From NCBI RefSeq assembly GCF_014197035.1, contig NZ_JACIEU010000004.1:235067-299066 (forward strand): a DNA stretch of 64,000 nucleotides, written 5' to 3'. The notes beneath the pieces are model-generated. The model did no database searches. It worked only from the letters and a program-made list of their open reading frames with translations, and was not told the origin of the DNA. A program made the translations under genes and the position numbers. Positions 39,133 through 48,242 of this stretch are shown here, piece by piece. Origin of the DNA: Sphingobium scionense (GTDB lineage Bacteria; Pseudomonadota; Alphaproteobacteria; Sphingomonadales; Sphingomonadaceae). Position 1 is the stretch's first letter, and each line of letters starts with the position of its first letter.

Positions 39133-40185
39133 ATGGCCACCAAAGCCTATGGCGCCAACGCCGCCGACAAGCCGCTCGAAGCTCTCGACATCGAACGCCG
39201 CGCCGTCGGTCCGCATGATGTCGCGATCGATATCGCCTATTGCGGCGTCTGCCATTCGGACCTGCACCAGGTCCGTTCCGAATGGGACGGCACCCTCTAC
39301 CCCTGCGTTCCCGGCCATGAGATCGTCGGCCATGTGACCGCCGTCGGCGATCATGTCAGCGCCTTCAAGGTCGGCGACACGGTCGGCGTGGGCTGCATGG
39401 TCGACAGTTGCCAGGGCTGCGCATCCTGCGACGAAGGGCTGGAGCAATATTGCGAGAATGGCTTTGTCGGCACCTATAATGGCAAGACCGACGATGCGCC
39501 GGGCCACACGCTGGGCGGCTATTCTCAGAATATCGTGGTGAAGGACAAGTTCGTCCTGAAGATCAGCCACCCCGCCGACCAGCTCGCCGCAGTCGCACCG
39601 CTGCTGTGCGCCGGCATCACCACCTGGTCGCCGTTGCGCCACTGGAAGGTCGGGCCGGGACAGAAGGTCGGCATCGTCGGCATTGGCGGCCTGGGCCATA
39701 TGGGCATCAAGCTGGCCCATGCCATGGGTGCCAAGGTTGTGGCCTTCACCACTTCGGAATCCAAGCGCCAAGATGCGCTGGACCTCGGCGCCGACGAAGT
39801 CGTCGTTTCGCGGAATGCCGAAGAGATGCAGGCCCATGCCAACAGCTTCGACTTCATCCTGAACACGGTCGCAGCCAGCCATAATCTCGATGCCTTCACG
39901 ACCCTGCTGAAGCGCGACGGGACATTGACCCTGGTCGGCGTGCCCGAGCATGCCCACCCCTCGCCCAATGTCGGCGCGCTGATCTTCAAGCGCCGCAGCA
40001 TCGCCGGCTCACTGATTGGCGGCATCGCCGAGACGCAGGAGATGCTCGATTTCTGCGCCGAGAAGGGCATCGTCGCCGATATCGAGATGATCCGCATCCA
40101 GGATATCGAAGACGCCTATGCCCGCATGCAGAAGAGCGACGTCAAATATCGCTTCGTGATCGACAACGCCACGCTGGCGGCCTGA
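39133..40185 (+). CDS. zinc-dependent alcohol dehydrogenase (cinnamyl-alcohol/YahK type)
   Basis: NADP(H)-linked reductase of aldehydes. 350 residues. Catalytic zinc ligands lie in CGVCHSDLHQ and GHEIVGHV; the structural-zinc cysteines lie in CQGCASCDEGLEQYC. The Rossmann loop is VGIGGLGHMGIKLAHAMG. This is the pattern of the CAD/YahK group, which reduces a broad range of aldehydes. Full-length, with a terminator downstream. Confidence 0.93.
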   Translation: MATKAYGANAADKPLEALDIERRAVGPHDVAIDIAYCGVCHSDLHQVRSEWDGTLYPCVPGHEIVGHVTAVGDHVSAFKVGDTVGVGCMVDSCQGCASCDEGLEQYCENGFVGTYNGKTDDAPGHTLGGYSQNIVVKDKFVLKISHPADQLAAVAPLLCAGITTWSPLRHWKVGPGQKVGIVGIGGLGHMGIKLAHAMGAKVVAFTTSESKRQDALDLGADEVVVSRNAEEMQAHANSFDFILNTVAASHNLDAFTTLLKRDGTLTLVGVPEHAHPSPNVGALIFKRRSIAGSLIGGIAETQEMLDFCAEKGIVADIEMIRIQDIEDAYARMQKSDVKYRFVIDNATLAA

Positions 40186-40196
40186 TCGCATCAAGG

Positions 40197-40224
40197 AAGG
40201 GCGGCCGAAAGGTCGCCCTTTTCC
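40197..40224 (+). terminator. rho-independent terminator after the alcohol dehydrogenase
   Basis: AAGGGCGGCC (40197-40206) pairs with GGTCGCCCTT (40211-40220), with one G-T pair and a GAAA tetraloop, followed by TTCCC. Confidence 0.8.
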
Positions 40225-40289
40225 CTATATGGCGCCACTTTGCCGCAATCGGCCGTGGCGTTCGCCAGCCACCGCTCTATCCCGACCTG

Positions 40290-40814
40290 ATGCTGGCCCT
40301 CCTTCCCTTCACCCCCGATCATTTCCCCATCCTGCCCGGCTGGTTCGGCAGCGAAGCCGACGTCGTTCAGTGGGGCGGGCCCTATGTCCATTTCCCACTG
40401 TCCGGCGAGCAGATGGCGGCGATGCTGGACGAAGGACGCAGTGATCCGCCCACACGCCTGTGCTGGATGGCGCAGGTCGACGGTCAGCTTGTCGGCCATG
40501 TCCAGATCGCCTTCGACTGGCGCAACGGCAATGCTACGCTGGGCCGGGTCGCGATCGCGCCCGATGCGCGGGGCCAGAGCCTGGCGGTTCCGATGCTGCG
40601 CCTTGCGATCGCCAGCGCCTTTGCCTTCGACGCCGTCGAGCGGCTGGAACTCAATGTCTATGCCTGGAATCGGCCCGCCATCCGCAGCTATGAGCGGCTG
40701 GGCTTCGTGACCGAAGGCATCCGCCTGTCCTCGGTCCGGGTCGGCGATGCGCGATGGGATACCGCGATCATGCGGATGCTGCGGTCCGAATGGCGCGACA
40801 GCGCGCCGGCCTGA
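40290..40814 (+). CDS. GNAT-family N-acetyltransferase
   Basis: 174 residues. The acetyl-CoA fold is visible as VGHVQIAFDWRNGNATLGRVAI followed by the pyrophosphate loop APDARGQSLAVPML, ERLELNVYAWNRPAIRSYERLGF and the C-terminal strand. The RimJ/RimL-like NxxxxxxYExxGF signature suggests an amino-terminal or small-molecule acetyltransferase; the substrate is unknown. It starts after the alcohol dehydrogenase terminator and has its own unit. Confidence 0.9.
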   Translation: MLALLPFTPDHFPILPGWFGSEADVVQWGGPYVHFPLSGEQMAAMLDEGRSDPPTRLCWMAQVDGQLVGHVQIAFDWRNGNATLGRVAIAPDARGQSLAVPMLRLAIASAFAFDAVERLELNVYAWNRPAIRSYERLGFVTEGIRLSSVRVGDARWDTAIMRMLRSEWRDSAPA

Positions 40815-40823
40815 ACCCAAACA

Positions 40824-40857
40824 AAAAGGGCCGGCGCCTTTCGGTGCCGACCCTTTT
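40824..40857. terminator. bidirectional terminator between GNAT gene and ATP synthase operon
   Basis: AAAAGGGCCGGCGCC (40824-40838) pairs with GGTGCCGACCCTTTT (40843-40857) around TTTC, with a few mismatches. It has A and T tracts on both sides, so it can stop the GNAT transcript and the opposing atp operon. Confidence 0.85.
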
Positions 40858-40877
40858 GCTAATTCTGCCTGTTTCGA

Positions 40878-41492
40878 TCAGGCGACCGGGCCAAGCCCCT
40901 TGATCGCATCATCGACCAGCGCCTTGTCCGCCTTGGCATCATGGCCTTCGGCAATCAGGGCAGCGGCGGCGCCCGTAGCGGCCTTCACCGCCTTGGCACG
41001 AATGTCGGCCAGTGCGCTGCGCTCGGCCGCACCGATCTTGTCTTCCGCCATCTTCTGGCGACGGGCGACCAGATCAGCAGCCTGCACCTTGGCGTCGGAC
41101 AGAAGCGTTTCGGCTTCATGCTCGGCCGACTTGCGCATGGCGTCGGCTTCGCCGGCCGCAGCGGCCAGCTTGGCTTCATATTCGCCCTTGAGCGCTTCGG
41201 CTTCGGCACGAAGCTTCGATGCTTCGGCCAGCTGTTCCTTGATCTGGGCGATCCGGCCATCCAGCACGCCACCGATCAGGCTGGGCACCTTCTTGATCAG
41301 CAGGATGATGATGAACGCCAGCATCGCCAGGCTGACCCAGGCGGTCGCGTCCATGCCCACCGCCTTGGGATCGGTGTGTGGCGCGACGCCTTCATGCGCC
41401 ACGGTGCCCACCGGCTCCATGCCTTCGGCATGGATCGCCTGATTGAGGTGCGAGGCCTGCGCCTCGCTATGCTCTACTGCTGCCTCAGCCAT
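40878..41492 (-). CDS. atpF: F0F1 ATP synthase subunit b
   Basis: Peripheral-stalk subunit. 204 residues. An N-terminal extension (residues 1-48) is followed by a single membrane helix (WVSLAMLAFIIILLIKKVPSLIGG) and a long charged coiled-coil region (EQLAEASKLRAEAEALKGEYE). Its start overlaps the b' gene by eight bases. It is the last gene of the atpI-B-E-b'-b operon. The F1 genes are not adjacent, as is usual in alphaproteobacteria. Confidence 0.93.
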   Translation of the reverse strand: MAEAAVEHSEAQASHLNQAIHAEGMEPVGTVAHEGVAPHTDPKAVGMDATAWVSLAMLAFIIILLIKKVPSLIGGVLDGRIAQIKEQLAEASKLRAEAEALKGEYEAKLAAAAGEADAMRKSAEHEAETLLSDAKVQAADLVARRQKMAEDKIGAAERSALADIRAKAVKAATGAAAALIAEGHDAKADKALVDDAIKGLGPVA

Positions 41493-41979
41493 GAGCCAGT
41501 GCCGCCTTTACTGCGTTGCGGGCCGCCTCGTCCGACGCTTCCACGCCGGAAATACGGGCGACCATGTCGCGCGCCGCATCGGCGGCGACGGTTTCAATCT
41601 GTGCCATGGCGGCATCCGTGGCGGCCTTGATCCGGGCTTCGGCAGCGCCGATCTTGACCTGGATCTCCGCATCGGCGGCAGCCAGCTTCGCTTCCGAAGC
41701 CTTGGCGGCATCCGCCTTGGCCTTGGCCAGCGTCGCCTGGACGGCGGTGCGGCTTTCGGCGTCACGAACACGATAGTCCGCTTCCACTTCGTCGGCGCGG
41801 GCGAAAGCCGCCTTGGCGGCGTCCAGATCACCCGTGATCTTCGCGTCGCGCGCGTCGGCCGTCGCCTGCACCTTGGGCACCATGCCGCGGCCGATGACGA
41901 AGAAGACGAAGCCGAACGTCAGCAGCAGCCAGAAGATCTGGGACGCATAGGTATCGGCAATTTGCGCGATTTGAGGCAT
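41485..41979 (-). CDS. atpG: F0F1 ATP synthase subunit b' (second b subunit)
   Basis: 164 residues starting MPQIAQIADTYASQIFWLL, a strong match to the b' subunits of photosynthetic and other alphaproteobacteria, with one helix (WLLLTFGFVFFVIGRGMVP) and an Ala-rich coiled coil. Forms a heterodimeric peripheral stalk with the b subunit. The symbol follows common alphaproteobacterial usage; atpF2 is also used. It overlaps the downstream b gene. Confidence 0.93.
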   Translation of the reverse strand: MPQIAQIADTYASQIFWLLLTFGFVFFVIGRGMVPKVQATADARDAKITGDLDAAKAAFARADEVEADYRVRDAESRTAVQATLAKAKADAAKASEAKLAAADAEIQVKIGAAEARIKAATDAAMAQIETVAADAARDMVARISGVEASDEAARNAVKAALAHG

Positions 41980-42045
41980 TTTTTTCCGTCCGAATAGGGG
42001 GCGGTCGTCAAGGGGCAGGCGGCAAGCCGCCCGCCCCGTCGATCA

Positions 42046-42273
42046 TTAGGCCACGAAGACCAGGATCATGGCGATAACGAACGCCAGCAGACCCAGAAGT
42101 TCGGCGGCCGCGAAGCCGATGAACAGGCGACCCTGCTGGCCGTCAGCGGCACCCGGGTTGCGCAGCGCGCCTTCGAGGAACGAGCTGAAGACATTGCCCA
42201 CACCAAGGGCGGCAATGCCCGCACCGATCGCGGCCAGGCCAGCACCGAGCAGCTTTGCGGCTTCTGCGTCCAT
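42046..42273 (-). CDS. atpE: F0F1 ATP synthase subunit c
   Basis: Proteolipid of the rotor ring. 75 residues, two helices: AAIGAGIAALGVGNVFSSFL with the polar loop EGALRNPGAADGQQG, then FIGFAAAELLGLLAFVIAMILVF. The Glu in AAAELLGLL is the proton-binding carboxylate. Full length for an alphaproteobacterial c subunit. Confidence 0.97.
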   Translation of the reverse strand: MDAEAAKLLGAGLAAIGAGIAALGVGNVFSSFLEGALRNPGAADGQQGRLFIGFAAAELLGLLAFVIAMILVFVA

Positions 42274-42325
42274 GTTCTAAACTCCTTTTTCTAAACCAAT
42301 TAAACGTTGAAGAATGTACGAAAAC

Positions 42326-43111
42326 TCAGTGCAGGTTTTCGGCGTCGTTGATGTAGACCGAGGTCAGCAGCGCGAACACATAGGCCTGGATCACGGCGAC
42401 CAGCACTTCGAGCGCGCTGATACCGATCATCAGCACGAAGCTGGCGGCACCGACGGTCAGACCGAAACCGGGGCCAGCGTTCGAGCTGTTGATGACGAAG
42501 CCGGCAAGCACCTTGAGCAGCACGTGTCCGGCGGTCATCGCCACGAACAGTCGCAGGCCCAGGCTGAACGGACGCACCATGAACGAGATCAGCTCGATCG
42601 GAAAAATGACCGGGATCATCGGCAGGGGCGTGCCATGCGGCACGAACAGAGAGAAGAAGTGCAGCCCATGCTTCCAGAAGCCGACGATCAGCACGATCGA
42701 GAAGCTCATGATCGCCAGCACGCCGGTGGCGGTGAAGTGGCTGGTGAAGGTGAAGGGGTGAACGCCGACCAGACCCAGCGGCAACAGACCCAGAAGGTTG
42801 GCCAGCAGGATGAACATGAACAGCGAGAAGACGTAGGGAATATACTTCTTGCCGCCTTCACCCACGTTCGAAATCAGTAGATTCTTGATGAAGCCGGTGA
42901 AATATTCGACCGCCATCTGCCAACGGCCAGGCACCAGTTCGCGCTTCATGCCGCCGATCACGAAGATCCACAGCACCACCGCAGCCGCGACCATGTAGAG
43001 CGCGCTGTTGGTGAAGGCGATGTTGAAGCCGCCGATGGACAGGTGATCGGTACCGAACAACGGTTCGATCGCAAACTGATGCATCGGATCGATTTTGCCG
43101 GATTCTGCCAC
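42326..43111 (-). CDS. atpB: F0F1 ATP synthase subunit a
   Basis: Proton channel half of F0. 261 residues with five to six helices. The essential Arg lies in the conserved segment PFSLGLRLFVAMTAGHVLLK. The C-terminal helix ALEVLVAVIQAYVFALLTSVYIND contains the Gln/Tyr pattern of the family. It is upstream of atpE in the same operon with about 50 bases between. Confidence 0.96.
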   Translation of the reverse strand: MAESGKIDPMHQFAIEPLFGTDHLSIGGFNIAFTNSALYMVAAAVVLWIFVIGGMKRELVPGRWQMAVEYFTGFIKNLLISNVGEGGKKYIPYVFSLFMFILLANLLGLLPLGLVGVHPFTFTSHFTATGVLAIMSFSIVLIVGFWKHGLHFFSLFVPHGTPLPMIPVIFPIELISFMVRPFSLGLRLFVAMTAGHVLLKVLAGFVINSSNAGPGFGLTVGAASFVLMIGISALEVLVAVIQAYVFALLTSVYINDAENLH

Positions 43112-43157
43112 GTGGACCCCTGTACCGTCTAATATTCGGACTAAGACAAAAGCGCCC

Positions 43158-43487
43158 CTATTGATCGGAACGCTTCGTCGTCGTCAATCTGATGATGTTC
43201 CTGAACGCTGCCACGATCCCGAGACCGAGGAAGATGAGCAGGAGCCATGGGGATGTGCCAAGCAGCCGGTCGAGAACCCAGCCGATCAACGCACCACCGA
43301 CAAGACCACCGATCAGCTCTGCGAGAACCCTGTTGCCCAGACGCGAACCATCGTCCGCCTGTTGCACCTTCGTCCCCTGTCTGACCTGTTCGGCATGTTC
43401 CGCTTGCGCAATTCTTGCTTCCAATGAAGCAATACGCGCATCTTCCCCCGCCGGGTCCTGCCCGGGTTCACCCGCGACCATTGCCAA
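43158..43487 (-). CDS. atpI: ATP synthase assembly factor AtpI
   Basis: Small membrane protein that assists c-ring assembly and may move magnesium. 109 residues. A coiled-coil head (ARIASLEARIAQAEHAEQ) is followed by two helices (LAELIGGLVGGALIGWVLDRLL and LLLIFLGLGIVAAFRNI), the AtpI/AtpZ pattern. First gene of the F0 operon; the true start may be MVAGEPGQ two codons in. Confidence 0.88.
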   Translation of the reverse strand: MAMVAGEPGQDPAGEDARIASLEARIAQAEHAEQVRQGTKVQQADDGSRLGNRVLAELIGGLVGGALIGWVLDRLLGTSPWLLLIFLGLGIVAAFRNIIRLTTTKRSDQ

Positions 43488-43594
43488 TCCCTTCCACCAG
43501 GTTGAAACCCAATGGCAGGCGGCATGGCGCTTGCGGCTGCACCCGTCAAGGCGCGGCCCGTTTAGAAAGGGGATTGCGGATAGTCAACTATACT

Positions 43595-43617
43595 TGGGCA
43601 GGAGATTATCCTGCCCA
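43595..43617. terminator. hairpin between atpI and the ydbL gene
   Basis: TGGGCAGGA (43595-43603) and TCCTGCCCA (43609-43617) form a perfect 9-bp stem with a GATTA loop. It lies after the stop of the minus-strand ydbH-ynbE-ydbL unit and upstream of the atp operon. There is no T-run, so factor-independent termination is uncertain. Confidence 0.4.
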
Positions 43618-43655
43618 GACGAACTGGCGGTCAAAGTCCGCCAGCCACGCTTGTT

Positions 43656-44042
43656 TTACTGGCCTGCGGTGGCGCAATAGGCCGGCAAAGAGATCGCCCC
43701 GGCGCCCTTGGTCTGCCAGGCACCACCGCCGACGCGATAGACCTGCCCCGGCTTCACCCGGCTGCTCAACGTCTGGCAACCGGTTGCAGCGGCAACATCC
43801 TGCACCGTCACGCCGCGCTTGCCGGCCAGATCGGTATAAACGGCGCGGCGCTTGATATTGATCGATTCGACCTCGGCCCGCACATCGGCGCCCACCGTGC
43901 CGGCGATGCCCAGATAGCCATCGGCCTGTTCACCCACCGTGCCGGCGGCGATCGCGGCGGCAGCGCCGCCCTGGGCCTGCGCGGCACCGGCCAGAACCAG
44001 GCCGCCCAGCACAGCGGCGGCCAGCATGAACTTGCGTGTCAT
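43656..44042 (-). CDS. ydbL: YdbL family periplasmic protein (DUF1318)
   Basis: 128 residues with signal peptide MTRKFMLAAAVLGGLVLAGAAQA. The mature part has an Ala/Gly-rich start, GTVGEQADGYLGIAG and INIKRRAVYTDLAGKRGVTVQDVAAATGC, the DUF1318 pattern. Family members sit next to YdbH and YnbE and are thought to chaperone YnbE during lipid-bridge assembly. Its start overlaps the ynbE stop (ATGA). Confidence 0.88.
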   Translation of the reverse strand: MTRKFMLAAAVLGGLVLAGAAQAQGGAAAAIAAGTVGEQADGYLGIAGTVGADVRAEVESINIKRRAVYTDLAGKRGVTVQDVAAATGCQTLSSRVKPGQVYRVGGGAWQTKGAGAISLPAYCATAGQ

Positions 44043-44227
44043 TGCGGGAACAACTCCGGGTTATTGTTGATCAGATCCTTGGCGTCCTTCTCCAGACGGA
44101 CGACGACCTCCTGCTGGACCTTCACGTTCAGATTGATCTCGATCGGCTTGTCCGGCGCCTTGACCTGGATGCATCCCCCCAGGGCCGAAGCGGCCAGACC
44201 GGCCATCATGATTGCAGCTATCTTCAT
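44039..44227 (-). CDS. ynbE: YnbE family outer-membrane lipoprotein
   Basis: 62-residue lipoprotein. The signal MKIAAIMMAGLAASALGGC ends in a lipobox with the Cys at residue 19. The mature part has KAPDKPIEINLNVKVQQEVV, a beta-strand pattern diagnostic of YnbE. YnbE is the outer-membrane partner of YdbH in the AsmA-like lipid bridge of Gram-negative bacteria. ATGA overlaps join it to both ydbH upstream and ydbL downstream. The true start MKIAAIM was chosen because of the lipobox position. Confidence 0.93.
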   Translation of the reverse strand: MKIAAIMMAGLAASALGGCIQVKAPDKPIEINLNVKVQQEVVVRLEKDAKDLINNNPELFPQ

Positions 44228-47200
44228 TTCGGCTCCGTATTTGACACAGTCTCGCTTGCCGCAGGCTGAACCGCAAGACCAGATTGCAGATCGGCCGCGC
44301 TTTGTGCGCGCATCTTCTGCTGGGCATCCTCGCCAATCTGGTCGCGGATCACCTGCGACGGGTCGACATAGGATTGGGCGGATTTCATCAGGCCGCGGAA
44401 AGGCGCGGCAATCCGCACATTGAAGATGAAGGGCAGACCAACGAAGCTTTTCGCTATCCCCTGCGGTGCACCGCCCAATTGGCCCCGGTTGACGCCGTTG
44501 AACACCACATTGGTCACCATCTCGCCATCCAGTGCGCCATCCATCAGGATGGTGAGGCATTTATACTGGAGATCCTTCAACGCATCGAAGGCGACCTTGC
44601 CCATAACTCCGACTTGTTCATTCGACACCGGCCCCACATAGGACAGCACGCCGGACTGGCGGGTGGGATCGCACGGGATGCTCGGCAGCACGCCCTCGGG
44701 CATGATCAGCGGCGCCATGCCTTGTTGCCGCGCGACCAGCACGCCGCCGGCGACCCGCCCGCCCTGCGCATTGAAGATCAACGGCATGATGCCGTCGAAC
44801 GTGCCGGTCGCCGACACATTCTTGAGGTCCATCGCCTGGATGAAGGCACCGGCGTCGAGGCCGATGACCCGGAAGGTCAGATAGCGATCGACATCGGCAC
44901 CAAAGTCCATGGTCGTGGGCAGAAGCACCAGTTCGCCGCCCGAGAAAGGAAAGCCGCCGCCCTCAATATGCACCTTCTGCCCGGCGCCCAATCGATAGCG
45001 CACCGTACCATTGCGTGCCTCGACGCCCGGATTGACCAGCGCGATTCGCGCCTCCTGCCCGGTCGGCGTCACCATGTTGAGCAAGTCGGAGAAGCGAATT
45101 TCGCCCGACAGCCCCTCTACCGGGCCGAATGCCGCCGCCAGATCCAGCCGATCGGTACGGAAGATGCCATCGCTGCTGACATCGGAACCGGTCCAGCGAA
45201 TATGCCCCTCACCGGTCACGCGGCCAGCGACATTGGCGATCACGCCGAGCGTCAGCGGCGTCAGTTCCTCCGGCTGCAATCCCGGCCCAAAGCCCAGATC
45301 CGGTACGGTCAGGTCGGCATGCCCCTTCCCGCTGCCCAGGTCGTGCGCGATATCGGCGCGCGCCACCGTGGCACCCTTGCCCGGCACCTGCAGCGTGCCG
45401 GTCGCGGTGATTCGGCCATCCTTCATCGCCAGAGCAAAGTCAGGCACAGACAGCGGGTTGAAGCGCACCGAAGGCTGCGCATCGCGCACCTGAATCGCCG
45501 CCTTGAGCGACAGCGCCCCCTTGGCAAAGGCCCAGCCGCCCGCGCCCTGTTCGACGATCAGCGGCACGGTGCCGATCCGTCCGCCCGCGCCCTTGATGTC
45601 GCCGGCAAAGCCATCCTTCGTCGCCGCACCGGTCACGCTCGTCGCGGACAGGCGAACCGGCGCATCCTCCGGGCCGATGGCGAAATCGGCATTGGCCAGG
45701 GTGAAACCGGTCTGGCCCAATATCAGCCGCGCATTGTCCGCCTTGAGCCGCATCGGGCTGTCGCCGCTTCGCCCGCTCAGTGCGACATTGCGAAGCTCCG
45801 CACCGCCCTTCATGCCGCCCGGCCCCATGGCGAAGAGCGCCGAATTGGGCAGTGGGCAGAGCGTCTGCCGGGTCTGCCCCAGCGCGAAGCTGCCATAGCG
45901 CGCTTCCAGCACCGTCAGCGGCGCACAATTCTCGTTGATCGCGATCGCGCCATTTGGCGCAAGCCGGCCATCGATCGGCAGGCCAAGACCGCGAAGGGTG
46001 CCATCGGGCAGCGGCCCATCGAGCCGCAATGCCGTCGTGAAGCGCGTATCGCCCTTCGGCCCCGCAACGAATCGAACAGGCTCGAACGCCAGTCGGGCGC
46101 CGTCGGCCGTATAGGGATCGATGAACAACTGCCCGCCAAAACCGCCGCTCGCGCGCCGGGCCAATCGGAGCGCCGCCTTGGGCAGCCCCCCGCCCTGCGA
46201 CGTGATGGCACCGTCCAGCGCCCAGTCGATCGCCGCGCCACCCTTGCCCGGCCAGGCCAACGTCACCCGGCCGTCCCGCGCCACGGCCACCTGCGCGCCG
46301 CTACGCGCTGCAAATTCGGTGTCGGTGAGCACCAGGCTGCCGGCATCGCCCTTCTGCGCCAGCGCCACCCGCGCCCGCAGCAGATTATCCTCCCCGGCCC
46401 GTCGTGCAGCATCCGCCAGCCGCAGGGCCAGCGGCGCCACCGGCGTACCCGCCGTCGAGGTCCGCAATGCCGCCAGCGGATCGCGCCCGGCCATCCGGCT
46501 GTTCCGCGCGGTCAAATCGCCGCTGAAGGTCGCATCACCGCCACGCAGCGTCCAGTCGCCAGCCAGTTCGGCCGGCCCTGCCAGCACACCGACACCGGAA
46601 AAAGCGCGCGCGCCGATCCGCGCCCGGCCAGCCATGGCCTTGGCCGAGCCATCGAAATCGACCTGACCGGCGGGGGCCGCCAGCAGCATGCGCTGGGCCT
46701 TGAGCGCCTCGCCCGCCAGCTTGGCCGATCCATTCCAGCGGTCGAGCCCCTGCCCCAGCCACAGGTCGATCTCGACCGTCGGCGCAGCCATCGCCATATC
46801 CGCGCAGGCCAGCGCATCACCCTTGATAGGCCCGCGCAGATGCGGCCGGCCGTCCACCATCGCTACATCAAGCCAAGCGCTCGCTTTGGCCACGCCACAG
46901 CCGGCCATCCGCGCCCGGGGCATGGCAGCGGCCAGCTTGCCGCGGAAACCCGATTTCAGATTGCCATTGCCATCAATTTGCATACCGACTGCACCCGCAT
47001 CGGTATCCAGCCGCAACTGCGCGTCGCGCAGGTTGAGCAGCAGGTCGGGCATGGCGAAGGGGGCGGTCGAATCGGGATCGCGAAACTTGTCCAGTTCGCC
47101 CAGCGTCAGCACGCCGTCGCGATAGGCACCGCGCATGCGCACGCCGCCAGCGCGGACCGCCGCCACCTGCGGCGTCACGCCGGAAAAGGCGATGTCGACC

Positions 47201-47463
47201 TCCACCCAGCGGGCGGTCAGGTCCGGCCTTACCGGATCGCCCAGCACGACATTCTCGATCCTTTGGGTGCGCAGGCCCACCTGCGTCAGATCATAACTGG
47301 CCTGAACCCCGCGCCGGTTCAGTTCGCGATTGACGAAATTCTCGGCGATCGGCGCACGCTGCGTCCAAAGCGCGACCAGCACCAGGCCGAGCGAACCCGT
47401 CCCGACACCCAGCCAGCGCAGCCAGCCCCGGCGAATTTCGGCTTCGCCGTTCTCGTCTTCCAT
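44224..47463 (-). CDS. ydbH: YdbH family AsmA-like intermembrane lipid-transport protein
   Basis: 1,079 residues. One N-terminal helix (WLGVGTGSLGLVLVALW, about residue 18-34) anchors a very long, repetitive periplasmic beta-rich region. The C-terminus matches the family: LDAGAFIQAMDLKNVSATGTFDG, GGRVAGGVLVARQQG, VNRGQLGGAPQGIAKSF. In Escherichia coli YdbH acts with TamB and YhdP in moving phospholipid to the outer membrane. The start at 47463 (MEDENGEAEIRRG) was chosen over 47589 because the frame upstream is unconserved and the helix then sits near the N-terminus. Confidence 0.88.
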   Translation of the reverse strand: MEDENGEAEIRRGWLRWLGVGTGSLGLVLVALWTQRAPIAENFVNRELNRRGVQASYDLTQVGLRTQRIENVVLGDPVRPDLTARWVEVDIAFSGVTPQVAAVRAGGVRMRGAYRDGVLTLGELDKFRDPDSTAPFAMPDLLLNLRDAQLRLDTDAGAVGMQIDGNGNLKSGFRGKLAAAMPRARMAGCGVAKASAWLDVAMVDGRPHLRGPIKGDALACADMAMAAPTVEIDLWLGQGLDRWNGSAKLAGEALKAQRMLLAAPAGQVDFDGSAKAMAGRARIGARAFSGVGVLAGPAELAGDWTLRGGDATFSGDLTARNSRMAGRDPLAALRTSTAGTPVAPLALRLADAARRAGEDNLLRARVALAQKGDAGSLVLTDTEFAARSGAQVAVARDGRVTLAWPGKGGAAIDWALDGAITSQGGGLPKAALRLARRASGGFGGQLFIDPYTADGARLAFEPVRFVAGPKGDTRFTTALRLDGPLPDGTLRGLGLPIDGRLAPNGAIAINENCAPLTVLEARYGSFALGQTRQTLCPLPNSALFAMGPGGMKGGAELRNVALSGRSGDSPMRLKADNARLILGQTGFTLANADFAIGPEDAPVRLSATSVTGAATKDGFAGDIKGAGGRIGTVPLIVEQGAGGWAFAKGALSLKAAIQVRDAQPSVRFNPLSVPDFALAMKDGRITATGTLQVPGKGATVARADIAHDLGSGKGHADLTVPDLGFGPGLQPEELTPLTLGVIANVAGRVTGEGHIRWTGSDVSSDGIFRTDRLDLAAAFGPVEGLSGEIRFSDLLNMVTPTGQEARIALVNPGVEARNGTVRYRLGAGQKVHIEGGGFPFSGGELVLLPTTMDFGADVDRYLTFRVIGLDAGAFIQAMDLKNVSATGTFDGIMPLIFNAQGGRVAGGVLVARQQGMAPLIMPEGVLPSIPCDPTRQSGVLSYVGPVSNEQVGVMGKVAFDALKDLQYKCLTILMDGALDGEMVTNVVFNGVNRGQLGGAPQGIAKSFVGLPFIFNVRIAAPFRGLMKSAQSYVDPSQVIRDQIGEDAQQKMRAQSAADLQSGLAVQPAASETVSNTEPK

Positions 47464-47615
47464 CTGCCTGGCCAACCCCGACTTTCGCTCGCACTTCCGG
47501 TCCGTAACGCATCCATAACGTCCGACCCGTTGGAAATATCCACCCCTGAAATAGCCTTGCCCACGAAATCCGCAAAGCATAGCTTTCATCCGCCGGGGAA
47601 TGGGGGATCGCCAGC

Positions 47616-48242
47616 ATGACCGAAAAGGACGAACGTGCGGGGCATGACGGCACAGGTCATCGCGCCCGCCTGCGCCAGCGCCTGGCCGAAGGCGGCGACG
47701 GGCTGCTCGACCATGAACTGATCGAATATCTGCTCGCTCTCGCCATCCCGCGCCGCGATACCAAGCCGCTGGCGCGGCTATTATTACGGGAGTTCGGCGG
47801 AATCGGCGGGTTGATGGCGGCCGACTGGCAAGCGATCGCGCGGGTGCCCGGCATGGGCGACACCAGCATCGCCGCGATCAAGATCGTCCAGGCAACCGCG
47901 CTGCGCATGCTGCGCAATGATGTCGCCGATCGACCAGTGCTGGGCAGTTGGCAGGCCCTGCTTGACTATCTGCGCGCCGACATGGCCCATCTCCACGTCG
48001 AACGGGTACGTGTGCTGCACCTTAACAGCCGCAACATGCTGATTCGGGATGAAAATATGGGCGACGGATCGATCGACCAGGCGGCTATATATACTAGGGA
48101 AGTCATCAAGCGGGCTATGGAGCTTGGATCGGCGGCGCTGATCCTGGTCCACAACCACCCCACTCGGTCAGAACGATCACGCTGGATCACGCACAAGCAC
48201 GCTGAAACACTAGGAAATTCGCGCGTTTTTGGCCTTGCGTAG
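47616..48242 (+). pseudogene. radC: radC (JAB-domain) truncated by the genomic island
   Basis: N-terminal and central parts are normal. HRARLRQRLAEGGDGLLDHELIEYLL and the helix-hairpin-helix VPGMGDTSIAAIKIVQA lead into the JAB/MPN domain with VLHLNSRNMLIRDENMGDGSIDQA. The metal-binding motif begins as LILVHNHP at about residue 182. Intact RadC continues with SGDPxPSxxD and about 40 more residues. Here the reading changes abruptly to TRSERSRWITHKHAETL and ends. Loss of the SxxxxxxxxD part of the motif should abolish metal binding. The junction is about 48163 and the integrase follows about 200 bases on. Confidence 0.88.
48155..48170. other. proposed left junction (att site) of the island in radC
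   Basis: The radC coding match stops within CACAACCACCCC, just after the codons for HNHP. The downstream sequence no longer encodes RadC. The exact crossover cannot be fixed without the right end, which is outside the window; the duplicated core should match the restored 3' part of radC at the other end. Confidence 0.5.

Noticed and set aside
44284..47619. Very long plus-strand frame opposite ydbH (about 1,100 codons)
   Set aside because: It is a GC-rich shadow of the real minus-strand gene. Its translation is rich in Arg, His and Gln and has no family features, whereas the opposite strand encodes YdbH with a membrane anchor and conserved C-terminus.
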